DNA from: Isochrysis galbana
Lineage: Eukaryota; Haptophyta; Isochrysidales; Isochrysidaceae
NCBI GenBank assembly: GCA_018136815.1
Contig: CM030934.1
Span: 4,103,587 to 4,167,586 of the forward strand
Direction of reading: 5' to 3'
DNA length: 64,000 nucleotides
In this document: positions 30,315-38,844 of the stretch, one piece after another
Layout: each line of letters starts with the position of its first letter
Numbering within the stretch: position 1 is the first letter of the stretch
Notes under the pieces: model-generated
Seen by the model: the letters and a program-made list of their open reading frames with translations, nothing else
The model's database searches: none
Told to the model about the DNA's origin: nothing
Translations under genes and position numbers: made by a program

Positions 30315-30560
30315 ACAAAATTATTTAATATTCTCACCGCACTCGCGGCCACAGACCCACTACTTTTTTCACGCAGCAACCTTTGTACACCCCCCCTCCC
30401 GCGGCCCTTCTACCCCCGCCATCAGCAGGCGAGGCGACTCCCCCCGTGCACTACTAGCTAGTACTACTAGGGGGAAAGGTTGACGGGCTTAGATATGGTA
30501 CGGTGTACGGTGCCCCCCCCCCCCCCCCCGCCCCCCCGGTGATCCGTTCTCCCCTTCCTC
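30315..30560 (-). mobile_element. Short repeat family A, diverged copy
   Basis: It matches 7586-7790 with substitutions and insertions (TTAATATTCTCACCGCACTC, ACGCAGCAACCTTTGTACAC, CCCCCGTGCACTACTAG, then a C-run and GGTGATCCGTT). It directly abuts a LINE ORF2 fragment. Confidence 0.65.
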
Positions 30561-30584
30561 CTTCCTCCTGTGCCTACCGGGCTG

Positions 30585-31030
30585 GCGCCTCACATTCCTC
30601 AAAGGGAACCGCGAACGCATGAAGCTTGAAGGTGAGTCGGGCACTTTTTCGTGTCCAAGGTGGCTCACTCCACGCGCTGGCACCTATACGTCGCAGCGAC
30701 CCAAGGGTCCTTCCTCACGAGCAACTTCCCACTTCCCGCGCAAACTTCTACTTAACGTCGACAACACTGTCATCCCGGTGAATTACGCCGTACGCGCGTG
30801 CAAGACGCTAGAGATGCCCCAAGGCCTCCAATCCCAACATAAATTGTTGATACATGGCAGCCTCAGGGGCTGCAAAGGCTGGCGCCCGGAAGTCGCGCGC
30901 AACCTCCAACCGGCACACAGGCGCTGCCTCTGCGACGCAGAGGCGGCGACGGGGCGACGGACGATCCAACGGGGGCGACAGTTACGCACAGGAATAAAAG
31001 GAAGGAATCTTTCGAAAACCCTTAAGTGAG
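30585..31030 (+). pseudogene. LINE ORF2 N-terminal fragment, frameshifted
   Basis: It repeats the start of the 14.9 kb copy: LTFLKGNRERMKLEG, a frameshift in a T-run just after GTF, then STRWHLYVAATQGSF, RKLLLNVDN, VNYAVRACKTLEMPQGLQSQ and GSLRGCKGWRPEV. The zinc fingers and endonuclease are missing. Two copies diverged but kept in register confirm this N-terminal region as a conserved part of ORF2. Confidence 0.75.
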
Positions 31031-31384
31031 TTGATGAAGACCGAAGTAAAACAGCGCCACGATATAATCCAACGGCCAACACCTGAGGGGGAATCAGGGT
31101 CACACAAGGGGGTGGTTCCTTGCACCTTGCACCGGCGATACCCGAACGCTCGACTTAACCTAAAAATGCTAGGAGCACGCAAGGAGGTAAGCCAGGTGAG
31201 GGGCAAGCAGGCGACAAGGGAGGCGACAAAGGAGGCGAGGGCAACAAAGAGGGCGAATGTAGGATGATGCATGATGCGACGGTGACTAGTGACTAGCCTG
31301 CAAGGAGGGGACATAGAGACATAGAAACGCAAACAACTTCTAAAACAAAAAAGGTCGATCGCGGATGCGACAGGTAGGCGTAGG

Positions 31385-31610
31385 AGGAAGGGGGGAACGG
31401 ATCACCGGGGGGGGGCGCGGGCCACCGGACCATATCTAAGCCCTTTACCTTTATCCCCCTAGTAGTGCACGGGGGGAGTCGCCTGATACGGCGGGGGGGA
31501 AAGGGCCGGGCCGGGGGAGTGGGGTTGTAGAAAGTTTTGCTGCGTGAGTAGAAAGTAGAGGGTCCACGGCCGCGTGTGCGGTGAGACTATTAAGAAACTA
31601 AATTCCCCCG
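31385..31610 (+). mobile_element. Short repeat family A, plus-strand copy
   Basis: It begins with a G-run and GGCCACCGGACCATATCTAA, has CCCTAGTAGTGCACGGGGGG and GTAGAAAGTTTTGCTGCGTG, and ends GGCCGCGTGTGCGGTGAGAC then TATTAAGAAACTAAAT. This copy shows the family in its forward sense, with the hairpin and tail at the 3' end. Confidence 0.75.
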
Positions 31611-31694
31611 GTCCCACGATAAAAAAGAATTGGGCCTCCCGATCAACCAACTTTTTTTTGAACCAGTCTCCCCTGCAACACTTTTTTATAGACA

Positions 31695-32375
31695 GGTCAC
31701 TCAACAGAACAGGAGGAAGGGGAGGACTTACTGCTGGGGACAGGGCTCTGCACCCCCGTCTTTACATTCAACGACAAAGGCACACTGATGTTAGGCAACA
31801 ACCTAGCCGCGATAGCCAAATCACTCCAACTAGCGGAAAAGCTAGCATAACCGCGCACAAGCCATAGCGATGCTCCACACACCCGCCCAGCCCCAACCCT
31901 CGGGAACACAGAGGCACGCCGCCCATCTCCTAGGTTCTGAAAGAAGCAGTATAGAAACCGGTAGCCCGATGGTACAGGAGGAAGGAGGGGAACAAACCTA
32001 TCGGGGACCGGTGCACACCGTCTGCTGCAGGAAACCCCACCCACCCACCACCCAGCCCCTAGGTAGAGCACGAGGGACGGGCCGCAAGGCAGGTGGCGGG
32101 GAGTTGAGAGTGGCGGGCGAGGCCGCAATCGTTAGAGAGCAGAGTCGCGCGCGCGGCGTGATTATTAAGAAGTTTTTTTTTTACTGCTGGGGACAGGTGC
32201 ACCCCGCTTAGCTCGAACCCCCCGCACGACCCGGGCCCCTAAGTAGAGCACGATGGGAGTTGCCGGAAGGCAGGGAGTGAGGGAGTGGGAAGAGAAAGGG
32301 CGTGGCTTCGTGAGCGTAGTCCAGTGCCATGAGTATTAAAAGGGCGAGAATATTAAAAGGTTTTTTTTTGAACTT
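31695..32375 (+). mobile_element. LINE ORF2 tail and two stacked 3' UTR ends
   Basis: The ORF2 tail (PVFTFNDKGTLML ... LQLAEKLA, stop at 31850) is followed by a first 3' UTR (GCCCCTAGGTAGAGCACGAG, CGCGGCGTGATTATTAAGAAG then T9 near 32175). A second, separate 3' UTR follows at 32182-32375 (ACAGGTGCACCCCGCT to GGCGAGAATATTAAAAGG then T9). Two 3' ends head to tail suggest one copy landed in the tail of another. Confidence 0.65.
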
Positions 32376-32608
32376 GTCTCCCCCACCTCAATGAACGCGC
32401 GACGGCTTGTCACACAATCTAATATGACGGCACGCAACCGAATCGACGAATATACTACGGACCGTGTGCTTCTCATGCCTTGTCAGTACAGGATCCTTGT
32501 GAATACTGAGGCACCTCGCAGGCGCAAGATCATCGCACTGAGATTGATTGAAATTGTAAATGCACGAATCAATCGGTTCGCGGTGAGCGGACATCTCCTA
32601 GGCCGACA

Positions 32609-34253
32609 TCATGCTGCACGAGCTACAGGTGCGCGGGAAGCAGAGCGCGAGAGTGCCTTAACCGATGCGATGCCTGAGCCGGCGACGGGTGCTCCGGGTG
32701 GCAGTTTCGAATCTGCATCGACAATAGCCGACGCGGGAAATGCCGGTCCACCTGCGAGCCTCTCGATGTACTCCTTTAGCTGTGCGATCTCTTGTTGCAT
32801 ATTCATCTACAAGAGGGGTAGATTATGGCACGGGTACCTTGGCGCATGCAGAGGTACGAAACGCAAAGGCGAAGCTCACATCCCGGCGTGGCAGGGGGAA
32901 GAGGCGCACCATCTTCACAAAATTAGAGTTGCTCAACACGCCCTGTTGCGACATGTCGCCTGCCAACGCGGCTTGCCGCCTCTCAGCTACTAGACTAGCA
33001 AGCTTAGCGCGCGTGTCCGTGAGCTGCACCCGGAGCTCTCCATTGACCGAATCTAGTGCCTCCTTGTCCCGAGCCAATTCGGCTGCGCCTGCCTCCGCGC
33101 CGGCTGCGCGCTTTTCGGCTTGCTCTGCACGCTGGGCTGCCTTCGCATAGCGTGCGGCCTCCTTAGCGGTTGCTTCTTCAAGCACACGATTCGCTGCACG
33201 CTGAGCAGCTAGCTTCTCCCGCTCGGCATTCAATAATTCATTCACCTTGGCCAGCTCCGTGCGCGTCCTTGACAGCTCTTTGGCGGCCTCCTTGGCAGCA
33301 ACAGCAGCATCTTTATCCTTCTGTGAGGGCTTGTTTTGGTCCGGCGGCTTTGCTCGTTGTGACGGAGCAGACATCATTGCTGTTTTGACCTCGGTGAGCT
33401 TCGCCTCCAGATTCTTTCTCGTGGCTGCGAGCCTGGATGCCTCGTTCTCGGCCGCCTCACACCGCTCTCGCCACAGCTTTGCCTCCGCCGTGGCAGAGGC
33501 GACGCGCTCATCGGCCGAGGCAGAAGAGTCTTGTAGTGCCGCCTCCGCGAGCTTTGCCGCCTCCCGTGCAGCGGACTTCGCGCGCGACGCTTCGTCCTGC
33601 TGAGAGGCGAGCAGACTCTCCATGTCCTGCAGCTTTGCCGCGAGATTCTCGCATTGCGCTCGCGCTCGTGCCGCCTCGGCCTCTGCCTGTTCACGCGCAG
33701 CCTCGGCCTCCGCAACAGCTGGATGGGAAGCCCCATCAAGCTCCCTCAGGCGCTGCCGAGCCGCATGGAGCTGCGCTGTCACCTGCTTGAGGACGTCCTT
33801 CTCGCTTTCGACCTTACGCTCAGCGGAGGCCAGCTTGTCTTCCAATTCCATGCGCCGCTGTACTTCGCCGCGCAGCTGCTGCTTCGTGTCCTCAACCTTC
33901 TGCTTGGCCTCTCGGAGCGCCGCCTCGGCTTTCTCACGCTGCCCGTCACGCAGGGAGCGTGAACCGTCCTGCAGGCTCGCGTTTTCGGCACGCAACTCCT
34001 TGATCTGACTGCGGTACTTCAGGCAGTCTGCTTCGAGAGAGGCGACGAGGCCGGTGCGCACTGTCTCGACCGCCACCTGCTCCTCATCACGCACGCTCGT
34101 GCCGCTCTGCAATGAACCAGAGCGTGGAAGGTCTCGCCGGACAAGCGAGGGCTTTGTTGTTGTGGGCTTGGCCGCCATCGCACGCAACCGGTGCATCTGG
34201 CTCTCAATCTCCTCATCGCGTTCGCCCAGCAAACGGTGGCGCGCTGCAGGCAT
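32609..34253 (-). CDS. Long coiled-coil protein, two exons
   Basis: Exon 1 (34253-32910, 448 codons) and exon 2 (32806-32609) join in phase 0 across a 103-bp intron with donor ATG|GTGCGC and acceptor CTTGTAG. The protein has about 513 residues. After a short N-terminus (RHRLLGERDEEIESQMHRLR) it is almost continuous Ala/Glu/Lys/Arg-rich heptads from about residue 75 to 430, for example CLKYRSQIKELRAENASLQD. Exon 2 continues the coil (QQEIAQLKEYIERL) and ends in a flexible tail. The layout recalls centriolar or flagellar coiled-coil proteins such as TEX9, but coiled coils are poor identity evidence. Confidence 0.65.
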
Positions 34254-34404
34254 GCGGGGTGTGGGTGGAGGGAGGCACTGGCGGGGCGGGCCTTTGGCTG
34301 GCTGGCTCGTCGGGCCGCCGTTGAAAGCTAGGGAGAGCTGAGAGCTACAAGATACTCTAGCTAGGGCCAGGTAAATACTTTTACAAATTTTTCTGCAAGT
34401 TTGG

Positions 34405-34620
34405 GTACGTTAGAAAAAAAATCTTCTTAAAAATCTCCGCTACACGTGCGGCGTAAGGCAGTGTGCTTGTGGACCTCCTCTCTACCCAACCTTAACCCCT
34501 AACAACCCCCTCCCCCTTCCCCAGTTCCCTCTTCAGTGGAGAGCCGGTTCCGGGGAGGCCGCGCGCACTGCCTCGGCCAGGAGTTGGAGTGGAGGGGGCG
34601 GGAGACTGTGGCTTTATCCT
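34405..34620 (-). mobile_element. Short repeat family B, copy 2
   Basis: It matches the 58.35-58.56 kb copy throughout: TCTTCTTAAAAATCTCCGCT, ACACGTGCGGCGTAAGGCAG, CCCAACCTTAACCCCTA, AGTTCCCTCTTCAG and GGGAGACTGTGGCT. Read on the minus strand, the hairpin and A/T tail form the 3' end. I could not find its target duplication. Confidence 0.75.
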
Positions 34621-35250
34621 GCGCTCGGGCTTGGCTAGTCTATACCTCCCGTGTGTCTCATAAGGTAATCAACGCTTTCTTCCAAATTCTTCCCATAGCG
34701 ATTCACCCATCTCAATTAATGTTTCGTATATCTAAGCCTCTTGCCGCCTGCAAGAGTTCATCCGATACTTCTAGGTTAAAGTCTTTGTCCACTGTCCACC
34801 ATGTAAAGAGGGCTTAGCATTTTCCTAATGTGTTTGTTACTCGGGGCGTGCAGCCCCATGTTACTTCGTTGTTTCTTCAGCCTTTGAAAGAAACCGACCT
34901 TCGCCGTTGCTAGTAGGTGGTACCTTGTGAGAATTGCTCTAAGAATCGATCTATCGGACCTACCGTCCGCGTTACCGTACTGGATGTTGAGACCAAAAGC
35001 GTTCAATTATCCCCATCCCTGCTGACACCTTTCATTGTCACCTGGAGGTTACTTGAGTCAACTTGACACTTCACATGTTGAAACACACACGTGGTCTGAC
35101 TCCATTCACTCGATTTGGGGCAGGGTGGATATATCGTTGAAATCACGATATCTCATGATATCCCATGTTGGTTTTCCCCTCCAAAGAAAATTGATCGACT
35201 TCCTTTGAAAGCGATCGTTTCTTTTTTTTTGTCGTCAAGAGCCTGGTGCG
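34621..35250. other. Intergenic stretch
   Basis: Nothing recognisable. A CACGATATCTCATGATATCC word near 35142-35163 contains overlapping small palindromes. Confidence 0.45.
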
Positions 35251-35255
35251 CGCTT

Positions 35256-35643
35256 TCAGAACTGCCCCCTCTCCCTCCGCGCTCGCCACTTCTCCCGCGC
35301 ATTCTGACACCCCGCGAGAGGCCCAGGAGCACCCCGTACGCGACGATAACGGCGTCGCCTTGGCTCGGCATGAGGGCGCGCCCCGAGAGGGCCTGGTAGA
35401 CGCCCACGGCGAGCACGGCGTAGCCCGTCCCCTTGTGCGCGACCCGCCACACGGCGCGGCGTGTGGTGCGGGCGGCGGGCGGGCCGCGCACGAGCGCGTT
35501 GAGCGGCTGCAGCAGGGCGAGGGCGAGGGCGAAGGCGACGGCCCCGAGCGTATGATGGGGGTGCGAGAAGTGGCGCCCTCGGGGCACCCACGCGACGGCG
35601 AGCGCGACGCCGGCGGCGGCCACCGCAAAGCCCGCTTACCTGC
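35256..35643 (-). CDS. Cytochrome b561-like membrane exon
   Basis: After an acceptor (CGCTCTCGCAG), a frame reads GFAVAAAGVALAVAWV, HFSHPHHTLGAVAFALALAL, LQPLNALVRGP, WRVAHKGTGYAVLAVGVYQA. Helix, conserved His (HHTLG), helix ending in Q-PLNAL-RP, then WRVAHK-GY give the heme-ligand His pattern of the b561/ferric reductase core, a transmembrane electron carrier. A donor (GG|GTGTCA) lies near 35310. The 5' exons and the remaining helix are not identifiable, so this is a partial gene or a remnant. Confidence 0.5.
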
Positions 35644-35731
35644 GAGAGCGGGGGGGGGGGGGGCCTTGTTTCGTGGGAGGGAGGGCCGATGGGGGGGGGG
35701 GGAGGAGGGAGAAACACACCTGCACCACGCG

Positions 35732-36151
35732 ATGCACACGGAGCCAGAGGCCGCCGGTGAGCCGGGAGCGCCAAGCGAGCGAGAAAAAGGCGCGTTGAAC
35801 AGATTACCGGACGACATCACGAACAATATCAAGGATGAATTCATAACGTTCTTCGAACGCTGTAAATTCGCAATGGTGGAATTCAAGTTGCCCGACAACT
35901 GGCAAAATACTGTACTAACATTCACGTTGAATCCTAATGAAATGAAACTGCACCAAACAACAATAAGAAGAGGCAACTCATCAGATAATCAAGACGAATA
36001 TGCAGTCTTGATTGGGCAATTCGCAGGTTTCGCACTCGGGTTGAAGAATAACGAGCTTAAATACACTCATACACGCAATCTCGTTGACTTCAAATGGAAT
36101 GGCCTAGTGATGACATTCACACCATCGACGATCTTCGCCGCTACCGCGTGA
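35732..36151 (+). CDS. Unknown protein, first of a foreign-looking block (possible giant-virus origin)
   Basis: The frame from the ATG at 35732 becomes convincing at about residue 18: LPDDITNNIKDEFITFFERC, FKLPDNWQNTVLTFTLNP, GQFAGFALGLKNNELKYTH, FKWNGLVMTFTPSTI. Its codons are clearly more A/T-rich than those of neighbouring genes, with Asn and Thr common. No family is recognised. It is followed 10 bases after the stop by one arm of an 18-bp inverted repeat. Viral origin is an inference from composition and the neighbours. Confidence 0.45.
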   Translation: MHTEPEAAGEPGAPSEREKGALNRLPDDITNNIKDEFITFFERCKFAMVEFKLPDNWQNTVLTFTLNPNEMKLHQTTIRRGNSSDNQDEYAVLIGQFAGFALGLKNNELKYTHTRNLVDFKWNGLVMTFTPSTIFAATA

Positions 36152-36160
36152 CAAACGTTG

Positions 36161-36303
36161 AAACCCGTAACGAAACGCACAGACACGGAATACAAACACA
36201 AACACGATGTTACGAGGCCTTAAGGACGCGCGGCGTCTTCCTCCCCGCGCGCTTTCTTCTTTTTTCGCCGCGCGGACTCACCCCAGCGTTTCGTTACGGG
36301 TTT
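36161..36303. terminator. 18-bp perfect inverted repeat between two genes
   Basis: AAACCCGTAACGAAACGC (36161-36178) and its exact reverse complement (36286-36303) bracket 107 bases. Inside lies a second GCGCGGCG/CGCCGCGC pair, so a long branched hairpin is possible. It starts 10 bases after a stop codon. Large algal viruses related to mimiviruses use 3' hairpins as transcript ends, which fits but is not proof. Confidence 0.5.
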
Positions 36304-36477
36304 TATATAGCCGACGTGTATGACAAAAAAAAAACTGGCACCGAATGAAGGCAAGGCGCCTCGGCGGCCAAGCAGCCACCCGCGTCAAAAAATCAAGCGC
36401 CCCCCCCCCGAAAAAAAAATAAAAAGCACCCCAAAACAAAAGGCGCTCCCGTGTGCGTGCGAGCCTAAATTGTAACA

Positions 36478-36924
36478 ATGGGGAACGCCCCCGGGCGCGT
36501 CGATAGGAATGGCTTTGGAACGGGAAAGTACGAGGTGAACCTCCAGGACCCCAAGCAGGCATCTGCGAGGATGGGGTGCAAAATGACTATCTTTTCCGAG
36601 CCCCACTCCAAAGGCGTGAGCTCGACCATACACGGCCCGTCGGTAGACGACCCGCAAGCACAAGACAAGCGCCGTGAAGAAGTCGACCTGAAGGCGATCG
36701 GGTGGACGCACCCGGTGCGCTCGCTCCACGTCGAGTGCAGTGCGGACTCGGTGGAAACACCAACACAGCTGGCCCTCCGCTTCATCTTCGACAAAGTAAT
36801 GCTGACCGCCTTGTTGGTCACGCTTGGGGTCGTCGCCGCGCTCGTGGCGGTGGTCGTCTTTGTCATCAGGACCGTGACCAAGCGATTATCCACAGCGAAT
36901 GCAAACTCTGTGAGAATATTTTAA
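36478..36924 (+). CDS. Small myristoylation-type membrane protein, unknown
   Basis: The 148-residue protein starts MGNAPGR, a possible N-myristoylation signal. It has a soluble part (FGTGKYEVNLQDPKQAS, ETPTQLALRFIFDK) and a single C-terminal transmembrane helix (LTALLVTLGVVAALVAVVVF) followed by a basic tail. An N-terminal MGN with a membrane helix is common in virion membrane proteins of large DNA viruses, but no homologue is recognised. Confidence 0.55.
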   Translation: MGNAPGRVDRNGFGTGKYEVNLQDPKQASARMGCKMTIFSEPHSKGVSSTIHGPSVDDPQAQDKRREEVDLKAIGWTHPVRSLHVECSADSVETPTQLALRFIFDKVMLTALLVTLGVVAALVAVVVFVIRTVTKRLSTANANSVRIF

Positions 36925-37011
36925 AGGGGCGCGGTCACTTGCACACCAGCCACTCAATATTATGGCTGCTACTAATTCAAACATGGGTAGCCTCTCCACC
37001 CTCGCACTCAC

Positions 37012-37317
37012 TCATACTCTCCGCTTTCCTGAGAGAGCGGCTCTATACCGAGTCCTTGTGGTGGTATCGGGGGTCATCGACAAATCTTGTATTTGTTGTT
37101 TGAGTCGTGTGATTGTCTCGTTCGCTAGACGGATATTTTCTAGATGCAGCATTTTTTTGTGTTCTAATTGACCAACTTCCGTATTTTTTAATACTATTTG
37201 TAAATACATTAGAAGTCAATTTTATAACATTTAGTATATTAATCATGCGATCGCATAACTCTATACACTCTTCGGCCCCAAATGCGCTCACGGAAGCTTT
37301 TTTCGTTTCGTGCTCAT
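37012..37317 (-). pseudogene. Small coiled-coil protein, two A-run frameshifts
   Basis: From an ATG at 37317 the reading begins MSTKRKK. After a shift in an A6 run it reads VSAFGAEECIELCDRMINIL. After a second shift, also in an A6 run (near 37189), it reads LKNTEVGQLEHKKMLHLENI and ETITRLKQQIQDL. Both breaks fall in homopolymers, so either sequencing error or decay is possible. The sequence is AT-rich. Its ATG faces that of the next gene, only 2 bases apart. Confidence 0.45.
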
Positions 37318-37319
37318 AA

Positions 37320-37955
37320 ATGACACATAGAGACCTTGCCTTGTCGCTCCTTTACCATGGCTCTCCCACACCTGAGACGGGAGACCCAGGTATACACGAG
37401 TTCGAAGAGCACTGGCGAAGGATTCTCGCCCCTGAACCCGGTGTCCAAAAGTACGCGACCCGTGACAATGGCGGCGTGGGCTTTGTCGCGTCCGTTGCAC
37501 AGCGCGATGACGGTAGGCACTTGGTCGATGTACACGGCGAAGCCTCGCATCACGCGTTCGTGTGCGAGGACATGTTTGTTGGCATCAGCCACCTCTGCCC
37601 ATTGACTGTATTGTCAGGAGGGTACGACAGAGTGAACGAGCTCAATGAAGCAGGGAACTCTTTGCTCTTCTACATCGGCGACCTCAAGTACGTCTTCGTG
37701 GGCATCGAAGTGTTCGAATTTGAGGCCGTCGACGAGATCGTCGCATTCGTATCGCCTGTAGGAGCGAACGACTTTCCGTATCCCTACGCCATCGATAAGA
37801 CCGGTAGGCATTACCTCATGCTCGAAAAGAAGCAGGGGTACATTGACCCGTACCACAGCTTTTACGACATCGAAAAGAAGTTCAAGCTGACACACGAGGA
37901 GTGCGGTATACATTCGATGCGCTCATTGAAGACGATCCTTTCAAGACAAGTGTGA
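37320..37955 (+). CDS. Unknown protein with giant-virus-like motif
   Basis: The 211-residue frame is best supported from about residue 95: LSGGYDRVNELNEAGNSLLF, YIGDLKYVFVGIEVFEFEA, then VSPVGANDFPYPYAID and HYLMLEKKQGYIDPYHSFYD. The GNS-L...G....F...I..F.SPVG-ND-PYPYA-D pattern is one I associate with an uncharacterised family found in many large DNA viruses of algae and protists. That recollection is the basis and should be tested. The first 80 residues are less certain, because the opposite strand is also open there. Confidence 0.5.
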   Translation: MTHRDLALSLLYHGSPTPETGDPGIHEFEEHWRRILAPEPGVQKYATRDNGGVGFVASVAQRDDGRHLVDVHGEASHHAFVCEDMFVGISHLCPLTVLSGGYDRVNELNEAGNSLLFYIGDLKYVFVGIEVFEFEAVDEIVAFVSPVGANDFPYPYAIDKTGRHYLMLEKKQGYIDPYHSFYDIEKKFKLTHEECGIHSMRSLKTILSRQV

Positions 37956-38069
37956 GGAGAGGTCCACGTCATGCGTGACGAGGAGGCCGCTGGAATTTTC
38001 ATCGAGGGCGGGGGCACGCACTAGTAACCATGCATCCCCTTGCTCACAGGAGCGCCCTCATGGTGAGCT

Positions 38070-38106
38070 AGGCCCGGTGTCCTAGGACCGAGCTTTTTTG
38101 TATTTG
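38070..38106 (+). terminator. Palindrome followed by T-run
   Basis: CGGTGTCCTAGGACCG, containing the perfect palindrome GTCCTAGGAC, is followed by GAGC and TTTTTT. It could form a small terminator-like hairpin. Function is unproven. Confidence 0.3.
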
Positions 38107-38150
38107 ATGTTGCTCGGCCAGAGTCCCCACGGGAGGGGAAGAAACCCTGA

Positions 38151-38507
38151 GGGAAAGGAGACCAAATGAAGGCAAGCCGCCTTGCGACCGCTATCTATGC
38201 TCTTTCAGCCCGAAATCTTCAATTTACTCTTCATCTCTTCGAATTCCTTGACAATCCGCAACAGCTACCGATTCGCATCTTCACCGACAATTCAGCTACT
38301 CGAGATTCCATTAAGAACCCTGGTGTAACGGCTCGAACCCGTCATTATCTTCGTTGGTTGCTATATGCTCGAGAACAATTTCTTCACCGCATCTCTGTGC
38401 CGCATTGGATATCCACATCAAAGATGACAGCTGATGTTTTTACCAAGTGCTTGGACAAAACATCGTTCCTGTATCATCGTCGTAACGTATTGAATGAGGA
38501 TGCCTAA
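38151..38507 (+). mobile_element. Copia RNase H C-terminal fragment
   Basis: The frame shows the end of a Ty1/copia polyprotein: IRIFTDNSATRDSIKNPGV, RTRHYLRWLLYAREQFL, ISVPHWISTSKMTADVFTKC. TDN...NP...RTRH and ADVFTK are diagnostic. It ends LNEDA, stop, followed by a polypurine tract (TGTGGGGGAG) and an LTR. Everything upstream is lost. Confidence 0.85.
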
Positions 38508-38534
38508 TTGTTCAGCGATATCGCTGTGGGGGAG

Positions 38535-38710
38535 TGTTTAATCTTAAGTCGTGTTTTGTTGTAGATACCTCAGCTCTACTATGTGTGTGGCAACGTCGAC
38601 CTTGTCTGGAGTTCTTGCGTCGCCGTCACGAGTGCTAGCCGCACGATGTTATCAATGGTCTACACAACACTGCTATCTATTCATGGACCACCATATGGGT
38701 GGTTCAAACA
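38535..38710 (+). mobile_element. Short copia 3' LTR, 176 bp
   Basis: It starts TGTTTAATCTTAAG right after the polypurine tract and ends GGTTCAAACA, so the ends are TGTTT...AAACA. No 5' partner is in the window. It lies 134 bases before the tRNase Z start codon. Confidence 0.65.
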
Positions 38711-38728
38711 AGTACATACTCTCCAGAG

Positions 38729-38801
38729 GTAGGAGTACTCCTACTGTAGAGAATGAGAAAGAGCTTCAGTTCAGAAATACGAACCGTAGGAGTACTCCTA
38801 C
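38729..38801. promoter_or_regulatory. Two identical 16-bp palindromes upstream of tRNase Z
   Basis: GTAGGAGTACTCCTAC, a perfect palindrome, occurs at 38729-38744 and 38786-38801, 57 bases apart centre to centre. Both lie between the LTR and the ATG at 38845. They could be binding sites for a dimeric factor. Confidence 0.45.
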
Positions 38802-38844
38802 TCTGGAGTATGGGACCCTGCGAGTCGCAGGCCGACCACGTCGG

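Noticed and set aside
35246-35731. N-terminal part of the plus-strand 301-codon frame
   Set aside because: It is antisense to the b561-like exon, and the convincing protein begins near 35732-35785.
38551-38844. N-terminal extension of the tRNase Z frame
   Set aside because: The extra 98 codons pass through the copia LTR and the palindromes and show no family similarity.
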